From Clostridium sp. AN503 (GTDB lineage: Bacteria > Bacillota > Clostridia > Lachnospirales > Lachnospiraceae): 64,000 bases of DNA. Position 1 is the first letter of the stretch; each line of letters opens with the position of its first letter. This document shows, piece after piece, positions 16,188 through 24,599 of the stretch. The notes under the pieces were generated by a model. It was not told the DNA's origin. It ran no database searches and was given only the letters and a program-made list of their open reading frames with translations. Location of the stretch: contig NZ_JBFDTP010000001.1 of the NCBI RefSeq assembly GCF_040719375.1, positions 620,001-684,000 of the forward strand, in the 5' to 3' direction. The position numbers and the translations under genes are program-made.

Positions 16188-17132
16188 CTAATCCAAAACC
16201 AGCTTTGCAGCACCATAGATCCCGGCGTCGTTCCCGAGCTTTGCCAGACCAATCACTCCCTTATACGGAGAGATCGGGGTGTACTGCTGATAATACTTGT
16301 CGATCACATCGATCAGGAACTGGCCTGCCTTCGACACACCGCCGCCGATCACGAACATCTCCGGATCCACGGTCATGGTCAGAAGCGCCAGAGTCCTTGC
16401 CAGATAATGTCCCACGATCTCCACAACCTCCATCGCCAGGGCATCCCCTGCCTTGGCCTCGTCGAGCACATCCTTGGCTGTCACCTGGTCTCCGTACTTT
16501 CTAAGAGCCGACGGAGCGTCGCCTGCCGCCATCTTCCTTCTGGCTTCCCTGGCGATGCCCGTAGCGCTGGCGATCTGCTCCACGCAGCCCACGCCGCCGC
16601 AGTTACAGTACTCGGTCTCCTCATCACGGATATGGATATGGCCGATCTCCCCGCCAAGACCATGCTTGCCGGCAATGATCTTCCCATCAATGATGATGCC
16701 TCCGCCCACGCCGGTGCCAAGGGTCACCATCACTACATCGGTAAAGCCCATGCCGCCTCCCTGCCACATTTCGCCAAGGGCGGCCACGTTGGCATCATTG
16801 CCGCTGCGGATCCGCATACCGTCCAGCATAGCGCTCAATTCCTCCTGCGGATTTACATTGCGCCAGCCCAGGTTCACACACACTTCCACATGCCCGTCCG
16901 GCATCACCGGCCCCGGCACGCCCATGCCCGCGCCCACGATATCCGTTAGGTGGATCTCCTTCTCATTCAGCACTTCCCGGATGGATGCCGCCACATCCTC
17001 CAGGATGTATTTCCCGCCTTCTTCCTTGCGGGTGGGAACCTCCCACTTGAACAGCAGTGTGCCGTCAGTCTCAAACAGGCCCAGTTTTACAGAAGTACCG
17101 CCAATGTCAATCCCAATACACTTTTTCTCCAT
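16188..17132 (-). CDS. glcK: ROK family glucokinase
   Basis: The enzyme phosphorylates glucose with ATP in the cytoplasm. Landmarks over 314 residues: N-terminal phosphate loop GIDIGGTSVKLG, the GMGVPGPV segment, SGNDANVAALGE, GTGVGGGIIIDG, the sugar-binding GEIGH, and the zinc motif CNCGGVGCVEQ that is typical of bacterial ROK glucokinases. Length and start are normal. Transcribed alone, with a hairpin following. Together with the glucose-6-phosphate isomerase at 37891 and transketolase at 19515 it supplies the entry to glycolysis and the pentose phosphate route. Confidence 0.92.
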   Translation of the reverse strand: MEKKCIGIDIGGTSVKLGLFETDGTLLFKWEVPTRKEEGGKYILEDVAASIREVLNEKEIHLTDIVGAGMGVPGPVMPDGHVEVCVNLGWRNVNPQEELSAMLDGMRIRSGNDANVAALGEMWQGGGMGFTDVVMVTLGTGVGGGIIIDGKIIAGKHGLGGEIGHIHIRDEETEYCNCGGVGCVEQIASATGIAREARRKMAAGDAPSALRKYGDQVTAKDVLDEAKAGDALAMEVVEIVGHYLARTLALLTMTVDPEMFVIGGGVSKAGQFLIDVIDKYYQQYTPISPYKGVIGLAKLGNDAGIYGAAKLVLD

Positions 17133-17239
17133 CTTATCCGCTCCTTTTCCTCCCCGGGCCCCGACATACTCCCGGCAGATGATATCTCATTACCTAGTAG
17201 TATAAAAGAAACCCATCCCGAATGCAAGTGCTTGTTCCT

Positions 17240-18373
17240 TTAACAATATTTTTTCTCCCCTGCCATAAATGAGCGCAGGCCCTCAATCTCGCTGCCAGCC
17301 TTCAGACCGTTCCCCGACACGATCATGACCACATCGTCCTCTCTGCCCAGTATCCGTTCTCTGCAAAGCCTCCTGATCCCGGCATACGCCGCTGAAGACG
17401 TAGGCTCCGCATAAATCCCCATTGACGCCAGCTCCCACAGGGCTTTTGCGATCTCTTCCTCGCTCACGGAAAGAACGGCTCCATCCGTTTCTTTTATGGC
17501 AGTGATCACCTGCTCTGTTTTATTGGGGCCTGCCAGCGCGATCCCCTCTGCAATGGTCTTTTCATACCGCTGTTTCCGTTCCATACCCATATATTGTCTG
17601 TAAATGGGATTGCAATTTTCTGCCTGGACTGCAAAAAGCCTTGGCATATGATCGATCTGCCCGTTTTCCATCAATTCCCTAAATCCGCAGTAAAGTCCCA
17701 GCGCCGCGCTTCCATTTCCCGCGGCAGCTACGATATTGTCCGGGGCCTTAAACCCGTTCTGTTCCCACAATTCATACGCCAGGGATTTGGTGCCCTGGAT
17801 AAACATGGGATGCCAGTTGTGTCCTGCGTAAGATTCGCTGTTTTGCTGGGCTGCAAGAGCCACCGCATCCCGGCTCCCTTCTATCTCATGAATCACTGCC
17901 CCATAAGCGCGGATCTGCGTCAGTTTTCCGGCAGAGTTCCCCTTTGGCACATATATCTCACAGGGAATCCCGCCCAAGGCACAGTATCCAGCCACAGAAG
18001 CTCCTGCATTTCCTGATGAATCTTCTGTGATCATATCAACGCCATGCATGTTCAGATAATTGACCACCATTACCGTTCCGCGGTCTTTGAAAGAACCGGT
18101 AGGCATCAGCTGTTCCATCTTGACCCGGACCTGGCAGCCCTTTGCCCGGATAGCCACCAAAGGCGTAAAACCCTCCTGGAAAGAGATTGACACATCCTCA
18201 TAATGCAGCGGATACGCTCCCTCATATCGCCACATGCTATACCTGTCCTGTCTGATCTTTTCTTTTGTAAAAGTGGAAATGAAGTCACAGGTCAGGCTTC
18301 CTCCACAGACACATCTCCACCGCATATCGGAATCGCCATATTGATTGCCGCACTTACTGCATATAAATTTCAT
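17240..18373 (-). CDS. thrC: Threonine synthase (PLP-dependent)
   Basis: A 377-residue fold-type II PLP enzyme that converts O-phosphohomoserine to threonine. An N-terminal zinc ribbon (CSKCG...CVCGG) is followed by the PLP lysine K96 in PTGSFKDRG, the substrate loop EDSSGNAGAS, and the AAGNGSAALG phosphate cup. Threonine synthases with an N-terminal zinc ribbon are common in clostridia and archaea. No homoserine kinase of the GHMP type is present in the window; the PGM-like enzyme at 11539 is a possible supplier of the phosphohomoserine. Confidence 0.85.
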   Translation of the reverse strand: MKFICSKCGNQYGDSDMRWRCVCGGSLTCDFISTFTKEKIRQDRYSMWRYEGAYPLHYEDVSISFQEGFTPLVAIRAKGCQVRVKMEQLMPTGSFKDRGTVMVVNYLNMHGVDMITEDSSGNAGASVAGYCALGGIPCEIYVPKGNSAGKLTQIRAYGAVIHEIEGSRDAVALAAQQNSESYAGHNWHPMFIQGTKSLAYELWEQNGFKAPDNIVAAAGNGSAALGLYCGFRELMENGQIDHMPRLFAVQAENCNPIYRQYMGMERKQRYEKTIAEGIALAGPNKTEQVITAIKETDGAVLSVSEEEIAKALWELASMGIYAEPTSSAAYAGIRRLCRERILGREDDVVMIVSGNGLKAGSEIEGLRSFMAGEKKYC

Positions 18374-18501
18374 ACTCTGTCTTCCCCCGTTTCACACAAC
18401 TTGTTTACTTTTCATATGTTATATTAGACCGTTCAGCAGATGCCGCGGCTTTTTTACGGACCGGACATCCCTCCTTTTTTTCCCTTCCGCGTCAGATCCT
18501 G

Positions 18502-18523
18502 CCAGGTAGCCCAGATTACCTGG
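18502..18523 (+). other. Hairpin in the leader of the collagen-like gene
   Basis: CCAGGTA (18502-18508) and TACCTGG (18517-18523) form a perfect stem about 95 bases upstream of the BclA-like start. The whole 18374-18617 divergent region is otherwise without a recognised gene. Sporulation promoters are expected but none is clear enough to call. Confidence 0.3.
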
Positions 18524-18617
18524 TGATTCCGCTGGCGCAGGGGAACGGGCCCGCTCAGGCAGCATCCCATCCCCCGGTTCCTGCTGTCGGAAGAATAATA
18601 AATAAGGAGCAATTGCT

Positions 18618-19388
18618 ATGTTTTATAATGATCCAAACGAAATAAACTGTGGTAACACCCCCGGAAACTGTTACTGTTGTTGTGACCGCGGACCAATTGG
18701 CCCCATGGGGCCCAGAGGCTGCCCCGGCCCGCAGGGATCTACTGGCGTAACTGGGCCAACGGGTGCGACTGGTGCCACTGGCGCAACTGGTGCATCCGGC
18801 CCTGCTGGGCCAACTGGTGCGACTGGACCAACTGGCGTAACTGGTGCATCCGGCCCTGCTGGGCCAACCGGTCCGACTGGCGCGACTGGTTCAACTGGAG
18901 CGACAGGCTCAACCGGAGCATCCGGCCCTGCTGGGCCAACTGGCGCAACCGGCTCCACTGGCCCTACCGGCCCGACCGGTGCATCAGGAGTCTCTGCTGC
19001 AATGTCAGCGCTTAACACTTCAGCAAGCACCTTTTCCGTAACAACCGATGGGACTGATATATCTCTGCCAGTCCAACCCTACATGAACGGGTTCACGGCA
19101 AATGCTGCAAATACAGCATTTACAGTAACTCAAACAGGAACTTATTTAATTTCCTATGATATCAAAATGACATCTGGTCTGCCAATGTCATCAAGAGTAA
19201 CCTTAAATGGTACGCCAATATTGAATTCGGTCAGTACCGCTTCAACAGCTTCAAATGAATATAGCGTGACATTCATGCAGGCATTAACAGCAGGCGATAT
19301 CTTATCACTGCAGCTTTATGGTGTAAATGGTCAGGTCACATTACAGGCTGGTACCGGTGCATCACTCAATATTGTTAAAATATCTTAG
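18618..19388 (+). CDS. BclA-like collagen repeat protein (probable exosporium glycoprotein)
   Basis: Of the 256 residues, the first 25 are Cys-rich (NCYCCCDRG); residues about 25-125 are collagen-like G-x-T triplets (GPTGATG and variants) that should form a triple-helical stalk with many threonines for O-glycosylation. The last 130 residues form a C1q/TNF-like trimerising head (DISLPV, FTVTQTGTYLISYDI, VTLNGTPI, GDILSLQLYG). This is the architecture of BclA filaments on spores. AAGGAG precedes the ATG. The triplet DNA is repetitive and may vary in length. Surface placement on spores is inferred from the family. Confidence 0.85.
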   Translation: MFYNDPNEINCGNTPGNCYCCCDRGPIGPMGPRGCPGPQGSTGVTGPTGATGATGATGASGPAGPTGATGPTGVTGASGPAGPTGPTGATGSTGATGSTGASGPAGPTGATGSTGPTGPTGASGVSAAMSALNTSASTFSVTTDGTDISLPVQPYMNGFTANAANTAFTVTQTGTYLISYDIKMTSGLPMSSRVTLNGTPILNSVSTASTASNEYSVTFMQALTAGDILSLQLYGVNGQVTLQAGTGASLNIVKIS

Positions 19389-19401
19389 TACAGGGGAACC
19401 A

Positions 19402-19450
19402 TTTGTGCAGTAAGCCATGAAGGAGGCCAATCGCCCGCGCTCTGCACAAA
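19402..19450 (+). terminator. Hairpin following the collagen-like gene
   Basis: TTTGTGCAG (19402-19410) pairs with CTGCACAAA (19442-19450), with a long loop; it starts 14 bases after the stop. No T-tract follows directly, so it is a weak terminator or a stabilising 3' stem. Confidence 0.4.
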
Positions 19451-19461
19451 TAGCAAACTCT

Positions 19462-19497
19462 AAAAAGGGCCGCCGCAGTTTTTTCTGCAGCGGCCCC
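19462..19497 (-). terminator. Terminator of the transketolase gene
   Basis: On the minus strand GGGCCGCTGCAG, a six-base A loop and CTGCGGCGGCCC form a 12-pair stem with one mismatch, followed by TTTTT (19466-19462). It is 18 bases beyond the tkt stop. Confidence 0.8.
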
Positions 19498-19514
19498 CAA
19501 CAATGGCAAACTTC

Positions 19515-21503
19515 TTATAAAGACCGTGCCACCTCTACCACATGGTCCACGGTAAATCCAAAATGATCAAACAGCTCTGCCGCCGGACCGCTGGCTCCAA
19601 AACCAGTCATAGTCACAGCCGCGCCGTCTAAACCGATATATTTTCCCCAGCCGAAGTCGCTGAGTGCCTCCACAGCAACCCGCCTGCGGACTTCCTTCGG
19701 AAGCACGGATTCCTTATATTCCGCAGACTGCTCCTCGAACAGATCCACGCATGGCATGGAGACCACACGCACCTTCTTCCCTTCAGCCGCCAGCACGGCT
19801 TTCGCCTTCATTGCCAGCTCCACCTCAGAACCGGATGCCATCAGGATCAGCTCCGGAGTGCCCTCACAGTCATCCAGCACATAGGCGCCCTTAAGAGCTT
19901 CCCGGCTGCTTCCTGCCATCGGAGCCAGATTCTGCCTGGTCAGCACAAGAGCTGTGGGCGTCCTGTCAGAAGTCACCGCGCTGTACCACGCTGCTGCCGT
20001 CTCCGTAGCGTCGCAGGGGCGGAACACATGAAAATTCGGCATGGCGCGGAACATGGCAAGCTGCTCGATCGGCTCATGGGTCGGCCCGTCCTCGCCCACG
20101 CCAATGCTGTCATGGGTGAACACAAAAGTCAGCGGCAGTCCCATCAGTGCAGACAGGCGCGCCATAGGCTTGGTGTAGTCACTGAACACAAAGAAAGTCG
20201 CCACATATGCCTGCAGACCACCATGGAGCATCATACCGTTCCCAATCGCAGTCATTGCCAGCTCACGGACTCCGAAGTGCAGGTTCCTGCCGGTGCGGTC
20301 CTCCTTAGAGAAATCACCCACGCCGCTCATATTGGTCTTGTTGGACGGCGCCAGGTCGGCGGAACCGCCGATCAGGTTCGGCATCATATCCTTTAATTTA
20401 TTGATCACTTTGCCGGACAGGTTCCGGGTCGCCTCCGGCTTCTCGCTGTTAGCCCAGAAGCTTTCATCCGCCATAAGCTTATCCGCAATCTCCTGTCTGC
20501 CGTTAAAATACTGGTTCCACAGAGCCTCCATCTCCGGATACTCCTCGCAGTATGCCGCAAACATCACGTTCCACGCGGCTTCCACGTCGGCCATATCCTC
20601 TGCCGCCCTGCTGAAATGCTCATACACCTCCTGCGGTACATAGAACGGCTCCATACTCTCCCAGCCCAGGTTCTTCTTGAGGGCTTCTACATTCTCCGCT
20701 CCCAGAGGCTCTCCATGGGCGCTGGCCTTACCCTGCTTCGCCGGGCAGCCATAGCCGATCTCCGTCCGGATCGTGATAAAGGACGGCCTCGACCTGTCCG
20801 CCTTTGCCTCCTCAATCGCCGCGCCGATCGCTGCCAGATCATTGCCGTCCTCCACAAGGATGGTCTGGAATCCAAAGGCTTCCATGCGCTTCTGCACGTT
20901 CTCTGTGAACGCGATGTCCGTGCTTCCCTCGATGGAGATCCGGTTGGAATCATATAAAACGATCAGCTTGTCCAGCCCCAGTGTACCTGCCAGGGAAAAT
21001 GCCTCGGAGGAAATGCCCTCCATCATGCAGCCGTCCCCGCCCAGTACATAGGTATAATGATCTACTACCGGATAATCTTCTTTATTGAACACGGAAGCCA
21101 GGTGTGCTTCCGCCATCGCCATGCCCACAGCCATGCCCATGCCTGCGCCCAGAGGCCCTGTGGTTGCTTCCACGCCCACCGTATGGCGGTACTCAGGATG
21201 TCCCGGGGTCAGAGAGCCCATCTGCCTGAACTGCATCAGATCCTCTTTGGACAGATCCCCATACCCAAATAAATGGAGCAGGGAATAAAGGAGCATGGAG
21301 CCGTGCCCGCCGGACAATACAAACCGGTCGCGGTTCGCCCAATCCGGGTCGGCCGGATTGTGGTTCATATGGTTCATCCACAGCTCATACGCCATGGGGG
21401 CGCATCCCAGAGGCAGCCCCGGATGGCCGGAGTTGGCCTTCTGGATCGCATCTGCGGACAGTACACGGATCGCATTAACGGACATAGTATCAATATTGCT
21501 CAT
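19515..21503 (-). CDS. tkt: Transketolase
   Basis: This 662-residue thiamine-diphosphate enzyme moves two-carbon units between sugar phosphates in the pentose phosphate pathway. The TPP pocket is evident: SGHPGLPLG at residue 20, GPLGAGMG near 117, the GDGCMMEGISSEA metal loop, and in the pyrimidine domain FVFTHDSIGVGEDGPTHEPIEQL. Length and both domains are complete. AGGAGG lies just upstream of the ATG. The DUF5711 gene ends about 48 bases upstream on the same strand. Confidence 0.95.
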   Translation of the reverse strand: MSNIDTMSVNAIRVLSADAIQKANSGHPGLPLGCAPMAYELWMNHMNHNPADPDWANRDRFVLSGGHGSMLLYSLLHLFGYGDLSKEDLMQFRQMGSLTPGHPEYRHTVGVEATTGPLGAGMGMAVGMAMAEAHLASVFNKEDYPVVDHYTYVLGGDGCMMEGISSEAFSLAGTLGLDKLIVLYDSNRISIEGSTDIAFTENVQKRMEAFGFQTILVEDGNDLAAIGAAIEEAKADRSRPSFITIRTEIGYGCPAKQGKASAHGEPLGAENVEALKKNLGWESMEPFYVPQEVYEHFSRAAEDMADVEAAWNVMFAAYCEEYPEMEALWNQYFNGRQEIADKLMADESFWANSEKPEATRNLSGKVINKLKDMMPNLIGGSADLAPSNKTNMSGVGDFSKEDRTGRNLHFGVRELAMTAIGNGMMLHGGLQAYVATFFVFSDYTKPMARLSALMGLPLTFVFTHDSIGVGEDGPTHEPIEQLAMFRAMPNFHVFRPCDATETAAAWYSAVTSDRTPTALVLTRQNLAPMAGSSREALKGAYVLDDCEGTPELILMASGSEVELAMKAKAVLAAEGKKVRVVSMPCVDLFEEQSAEYKESVLPKEVRRRVAVEALSDFGWGKYIGLDGAAVTMTGFGASGPAAELFDHFGFTVDHVVEVARSL

Positions 21504-21551
21504 TGGTAGGACCTCCTGTGTTAGATGATTTTATTTTATAGTATTCACGTT

Positions 21552-22823
21552 CTAGTGCAGTTTGATCTCCCGCATCTGCTGTGGTCCGGTCACTACCAGA
21601 GTGTCCGGGAATCTTCCCCTGCGGATCTTGGAGATCGGATAATCAAAGGTTGCATACAGCTTTTGTACCCCTGCCATATTAAATATCTCACATGAATCTT
21701 CATTATACAGAATAATCAAATCACCGTCAATATCGGCGTGGGTATATTCATAGGAAAACTCCTTGCTCAGCACATGGGTGCCGTCTTTTTTATATACCTC
21801 CAGGCGGCTGGCATATTCGCCTGAATTATTTTTCACGATGGCTGCCGCATAATCCTCAGAATAGAAAACGCTGTCTATCCCCTCCTCGATCGGGATCTGG
21901 ACCACCAGCTCCGGGGACGCTAAGTTCTTCGAGGAAAAAAAAGTCAGGCCGCTGCCGGAAAATGCACAGGAGTAAGGCTCGCCCATATAGGTTACCCGCG
22001 GCACCATGGTATCCTTGAACTGCTCGTCAAAGCCACCCACCAGTCGGTTGGGGATATTTTTGCCCACCTCGGAGAAATCGTAAAATACCACCCGGTTATT
22101 GACCTCGCTGCCCTGCTGGTAGATAAACGAACACATAAGCTGGGTCCCATCCTGCGAAAGGGCAATGTCCAGCGGATATCCGTCGCCGGACATCTTTGTC
22201 TTCACCAGGATATCAAGCTTGCTGCCGTCCTTGTTAAAAAATGTGATATAGCTGGACACAGAATCCTCCAGGACCGCCGCCACAATCCCCGTACCTGATA
22301 CAGCCACCTTGCTGATCGGGAGAACGGTGGTCGCCTGTCCCACCTTTCCCTCCAGGCTGCATATGTAAATACTGTTCCCCTGCTTATCTGCAATAGCTGC
22401 ATAATCCCCCTGCACTGCCGCGATCGGGGTCTTCATCTCATAACTTTCTGTCCAGATATTTTTCCCACGGTTATCAATGTAAGATGCTCCGTCCTTCGTA
22501 TACTTCAGCACATTATTGCCAAAAGTTTCATATCCGACAAGGCTTCCTTCATTGATATCGATCTGCCATGCCGTCTCAAAACTGGTATACTGGTAAGTCC
22601 GCTGATAATAGAACCAGGCGCCTGCACCTCCCCCCACCAGTATCAGCACAGCCAGTACAATGATCAGCCTGCGCCGCTGCACCTTTTTATGCGCCCTGCG
22701 CACCGCCTCTTCGCTGTCCTCGCTGCGGACTCCCGGACGGGAAACCGGCGTGTCCGAGGATACCATCTGACGGCGGAGCTGCCTTTTCTTACTCTCCCTG
22801 TTCATGGAGCTCATATCACTCAT
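21552..22823 (-). CDS. DUF5711 family membrane-anchored beta-propeller-like protein
   Basis: Of the 423 residues, a basic cytoplasmic N-terminus (about 1-50) precedes one transmembrane helix (about 52-72, LIIVLAVLILVGGGAG). The rest is extracellular and made of repeating beta blades with phrases such as YTKDGASYIDNRGKNIW and YKKDGTHVL. This is the DUF5711 family of clostridia, whose role is unknown; a sensory or envelope scaffold is possible. It has its own promoter at 23020-23048 and a long structured 5' leader, which suggests post-transcriptional control. RBS is GCAGGAG. Confidence 0.75.
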   Translation of the reverse strand: MSDMSSMNRESKKRQLRRQMVSSDTPVSRPGVRSEDSEEAVRRAHKKVQRRRLIIVLAVLILVGGGAGAWFYYQRTYQYTSFETAWQIDINEGSLVGYETFGNNVLKYTKDGASYIDNRGKNIWTESYEMKTPIAAVQGDYAAIADKQGNSIYICSLEGKVGQATTVLPISKVAVSGTGIVAAVLEDSVSSYITFFNKDGSKLDILVKTKMSGDGYPLDIALSQDGTQLMCSFIYQQGSEVNNRVVFYDFSEVGKNIPNRLVGGFDEQFKDTMVPRVTYMGEPYSCAFSGSGLTFFSSKNLASPELVVQIPIEEGIDSVFYSEDYAAAIVKNNSGEYASRLEVYKKDGTHVLSKEFSYEYTHADIDGDLIILYNEDSCEIFNMAGVQKLYATFDYPISKIRRGRFPDTLVVTGPQQMREIKLH

Positions 22824-22850
22824 GCTTTTATCTCCTGCAAATAAACATAC

Positions 22851-23003
22851 GTAACTGTTCAGGGCGGCTCATCTTCTTGACCGAAAAAGCTGGTCAAGAA
22901 GCATCGAATGTCCATCCGATGGGGAAATTGGCGCAGAAGGCTGCTTACAAGCAAGCTTGACGCTGCCTTCTGCGCCAATTTCCCCGCCGTCCTGAACTGT
23001 TAC
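22851..23003 (-). ncRNA. 153-nt four-way-junction leader element (candidate cis-RNA or palindromic repeat)
   Basis: The sequence folds as a cloverleaf. The closing stem is 22851-22868 with 22986-23003 (18 positions, two non-Watson-Crick). Inside are three arms. The first is 22873-22882 with 22892-22901 (CTTCTTGACC/GGTCAAGAAG). The second is 22902-22906 with 22917-22921. The third is a perfect 21-bp stem, 22921-22941 with 22965-22985, whose 23-base loop holds AAGC-rich self-complementary sequence. It lies between a predicted promoter (23020-23048) and the DUF5711 RBS. No T-tract follows, so it is not a plain terminator. It may be a regulatory leader RNA or a mobile palindromic repeat. Confidence 0.6.
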
Positions 23004-23019
23004 AAACATACTACAAATT

Positions 23020-23048
23020 AGTATACATCATTTTATCCGGGGGGTCAA
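23020..23048 (-). promoter_or_regulatory. Predicted promoter of the DUF5711 gene
   Basis: Minus-strand TTGACC (23043-23048) and TATACT (23020-23025) are 17 bases apart. Transcription would start near 23013, so the transcript would carry the whole structured element as its leader. The rest of 23049-23162 shows nothing recognisable. Confidence 0.55.
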
Positions 23049-23162
23049 AACGTTTCTGCACGACAGATCTGCGCAGGTCTGCGTTCATACGGCGTTAAAA
23101 CGGTGTTGGAACAACATTGGACATCGTTAGCACATGTTATGTACCGGGTCAGTTTCAGCAGC

Positions 23163-24530
23163 TTACTGAGCCGGTAAATACAGCTCCTGCCCAATGGAGA
23201 TCCTGTTTTCATCATCCAGTCCATTTAAACGGCAGATCTCCTCCAGATTCGCCATGCTGTGATAACGCTCCATACAGATTCCGTACAAGGTCTCTCCGCC
23301 CTGCACCACATGCAGGATCGCATCGGAAGGCACCTGTACCGGCTCCGCCGCCTCGGTCGGCTGTACAGATACTCCCGCCTGTACTCCAGCGCCGTTTGCC
23401 GCCGCCGCATTGCCTGCTGCTCCGCCTGTGACACCTGCATTGCCCGACGCTCCGGCTCCACCTGCGGCCCCGGCATTCCCCGATGCCCCGGCTCCGCCTG
23501 CTGTACCCGCATTCCCCGATGTCCCGGCTCCGCCTGCCGCACCGGCGCCGTCCGCTCCAGCTATCCCGGCCCCGCCCGCGCCATCCTGGGATGCAGCCGG
23601 CGCGTTGGCCTCTGTCTCAATGACGATCTCCGCCTGGGTCGGATACACCTCCCCCGGCACATGCTCTATCTCAACATCACCTGCGGCCTGGCCTTTATCC
23701 TTACCGTTACTTCCCTTTGTCAGGGCATTGGACCAGCCTCCCGCAGTCCCCTCCGGGACAACAGAAGCGATGACCGTCTCCATGGCCTTCATTTTATGAT
23801 AATTGTTAAACATCACCACGCCTCCGGCAAGCACCATCACCGCCATCACGCCACAGGCAGTTCCCAGCATATTCACCGTAGAGCGCGTCTTGCCGGCCTC
23901 GGTCTTTTTGTCCTCCATCTTCTGCCGGAAATCCCGGATCACCACATCCCGGGCGCCGGTCTCCACCCGCCTCGCGTCTTTCCTGGAAACCATGTAGTCC
24001 TGCATCATCTGGTTCCGCTCATAATAGATGCTGTAACCGCGCAGCTTATAGAATCCGTCCTCCGACGCGGTATAGATCGCCTCCTCGCCCTCCAGCCCGC
24101 TGTTTAAATACATGAGCTGGTTTTTGGCAGTAAAATACTGGCTGTGCTGTTTCCAGTAATTGAGGGGGCTTAAGGTACAGTCCGGCGCTCCGCACAAAAA
24201 CCAGCCCAGCACGCTGCGGCGCGGGAACATCTGCTCCATGGTCTGGTATGCCTTCTTCCACGCCTCCTCGGTGAACTCCACCTTTTCCCCGTCCCGGGTA
24301 ACGTCCTCCATCTCCAGCGCGCCGTCCGCAAACAGATACGGAACACCGTCCTGGACACGCATTTCACCCACCAAAAGTCCGACCCGCAGATCTTGTCCAC
24401 CGGTCGGATACAACCGTTTCAGATATGTATTGACATAATCCTCCACATAAAACTTCACAATCTGATCCCGTTCCCCTATCTGCCGGATATTTTTCGGCAG
24501 CTTCGGATAGGGATTATACAATTCGCCCAT
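23163..24530 (-). CDS. LysM membrane protein with an MPN-like cytoplasmic domain
   Basis: A 455-residue three-part protein. Residues 1-205 are soluble, with a layout reminiscent of the MPN/JAB fold (DLRVGLLVGEM, YLFADGALEMEDV, SVLGWFLCGAPDCTLSPLNYW, then QLMYLNSGLEGEEAIY). The metal-binding HxHxxxxxxxxD motif of active JAB proteases is absent. One transmembrane helix follows (about 220-245), then a Gly/Ala/Asn low-complexity linker with GGAGASGNAG units (about 312-390). A C-terminal LysM domain (about 405-453, VVQGGETLYGICMERY) should bind peptidoglycan. It lies 69 bases after yyaC on the same strand, hinting at a sporulation role. The MPN assignment is inference. Confidence 0.7.
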   Translation of the reverse strand: MGELYNPYPKLPKNIRQIGERDQIVKFYVEDYVNTYLKRLYPTGGQDLRVGLLVGEMRVQDGVPYLFADGALEMEDVTRDGEKVEFTEEAWKKAYQTMEQMFPRRSVLGWFLCGAPDCTLSPLNYWKQHSQYFTAKNQLMYLNSGLEGEEAIYTASEDGFYKLRGYSIYYERNQMMQDYMVSRKDARRVETGARDVVIRDFRQKMEDKKTEAGKTRSTVNMLGTACGVMAVMVLAGGVVMFNNYHKMKAMETVIASVVPEGTAGGWSNALTKGSNGKDKGQAAGDVEIEHVPGEVYPTQAEIVIETEANAPAASQDGAGGAGIAGADGAGAAGGAGTSGNAGTAGGAGASGNAGAAGGAGASGNAGVTGGAAGNAAAANGAGVQAGVSVQPTEAAEPVQVPSDAILHVVQGGETLYGICMERYHSMANLEEICRLNGLDDENRISIGQELYLPAQ

Positions 24531-24537
24531 AAAAATT

Positions 24538-24590
24538 CACCCCGCTGCTAGATTTTCTGATATCTGAAAAATCATAGCACATCCGGGGTG
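24538..24590 (-). promoter_or_regulatory. Hairpin overlapping the RBS of the LysM gene (yyaC terminator or attenuator)
   Basis: CACCCCG and CGGGGTG (24538-24544 with 24584-24590) close a stem that contains GCTA/TAGC and GATTTT/AAAATC pairs. On the minus strand the 3' arm CGGGGTG is the probable ribosome binding site and runs into AATTTTTATG, so the hairpin both resembles a terminator for yyaC and hides the LysM start. On the plus strand it also ends in TGTTTTTTG. Confidence 0.45.
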
Positions 24591-24599
24591 TGTTTTTTG

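Noticed and set aside
18720..18990. Repeated triplets resembling a CRISPR or tandem-repeat array
   Set aside because: The repeats are nine-base or similar units in frame and encode GxT collagen triplets; no spacers are present.
22851..23003. Element as a simple rho-independent terminator
   Set aside because: It has no T-tract, and it is followed by a functional RBS and start codon and preceded by a promoter.
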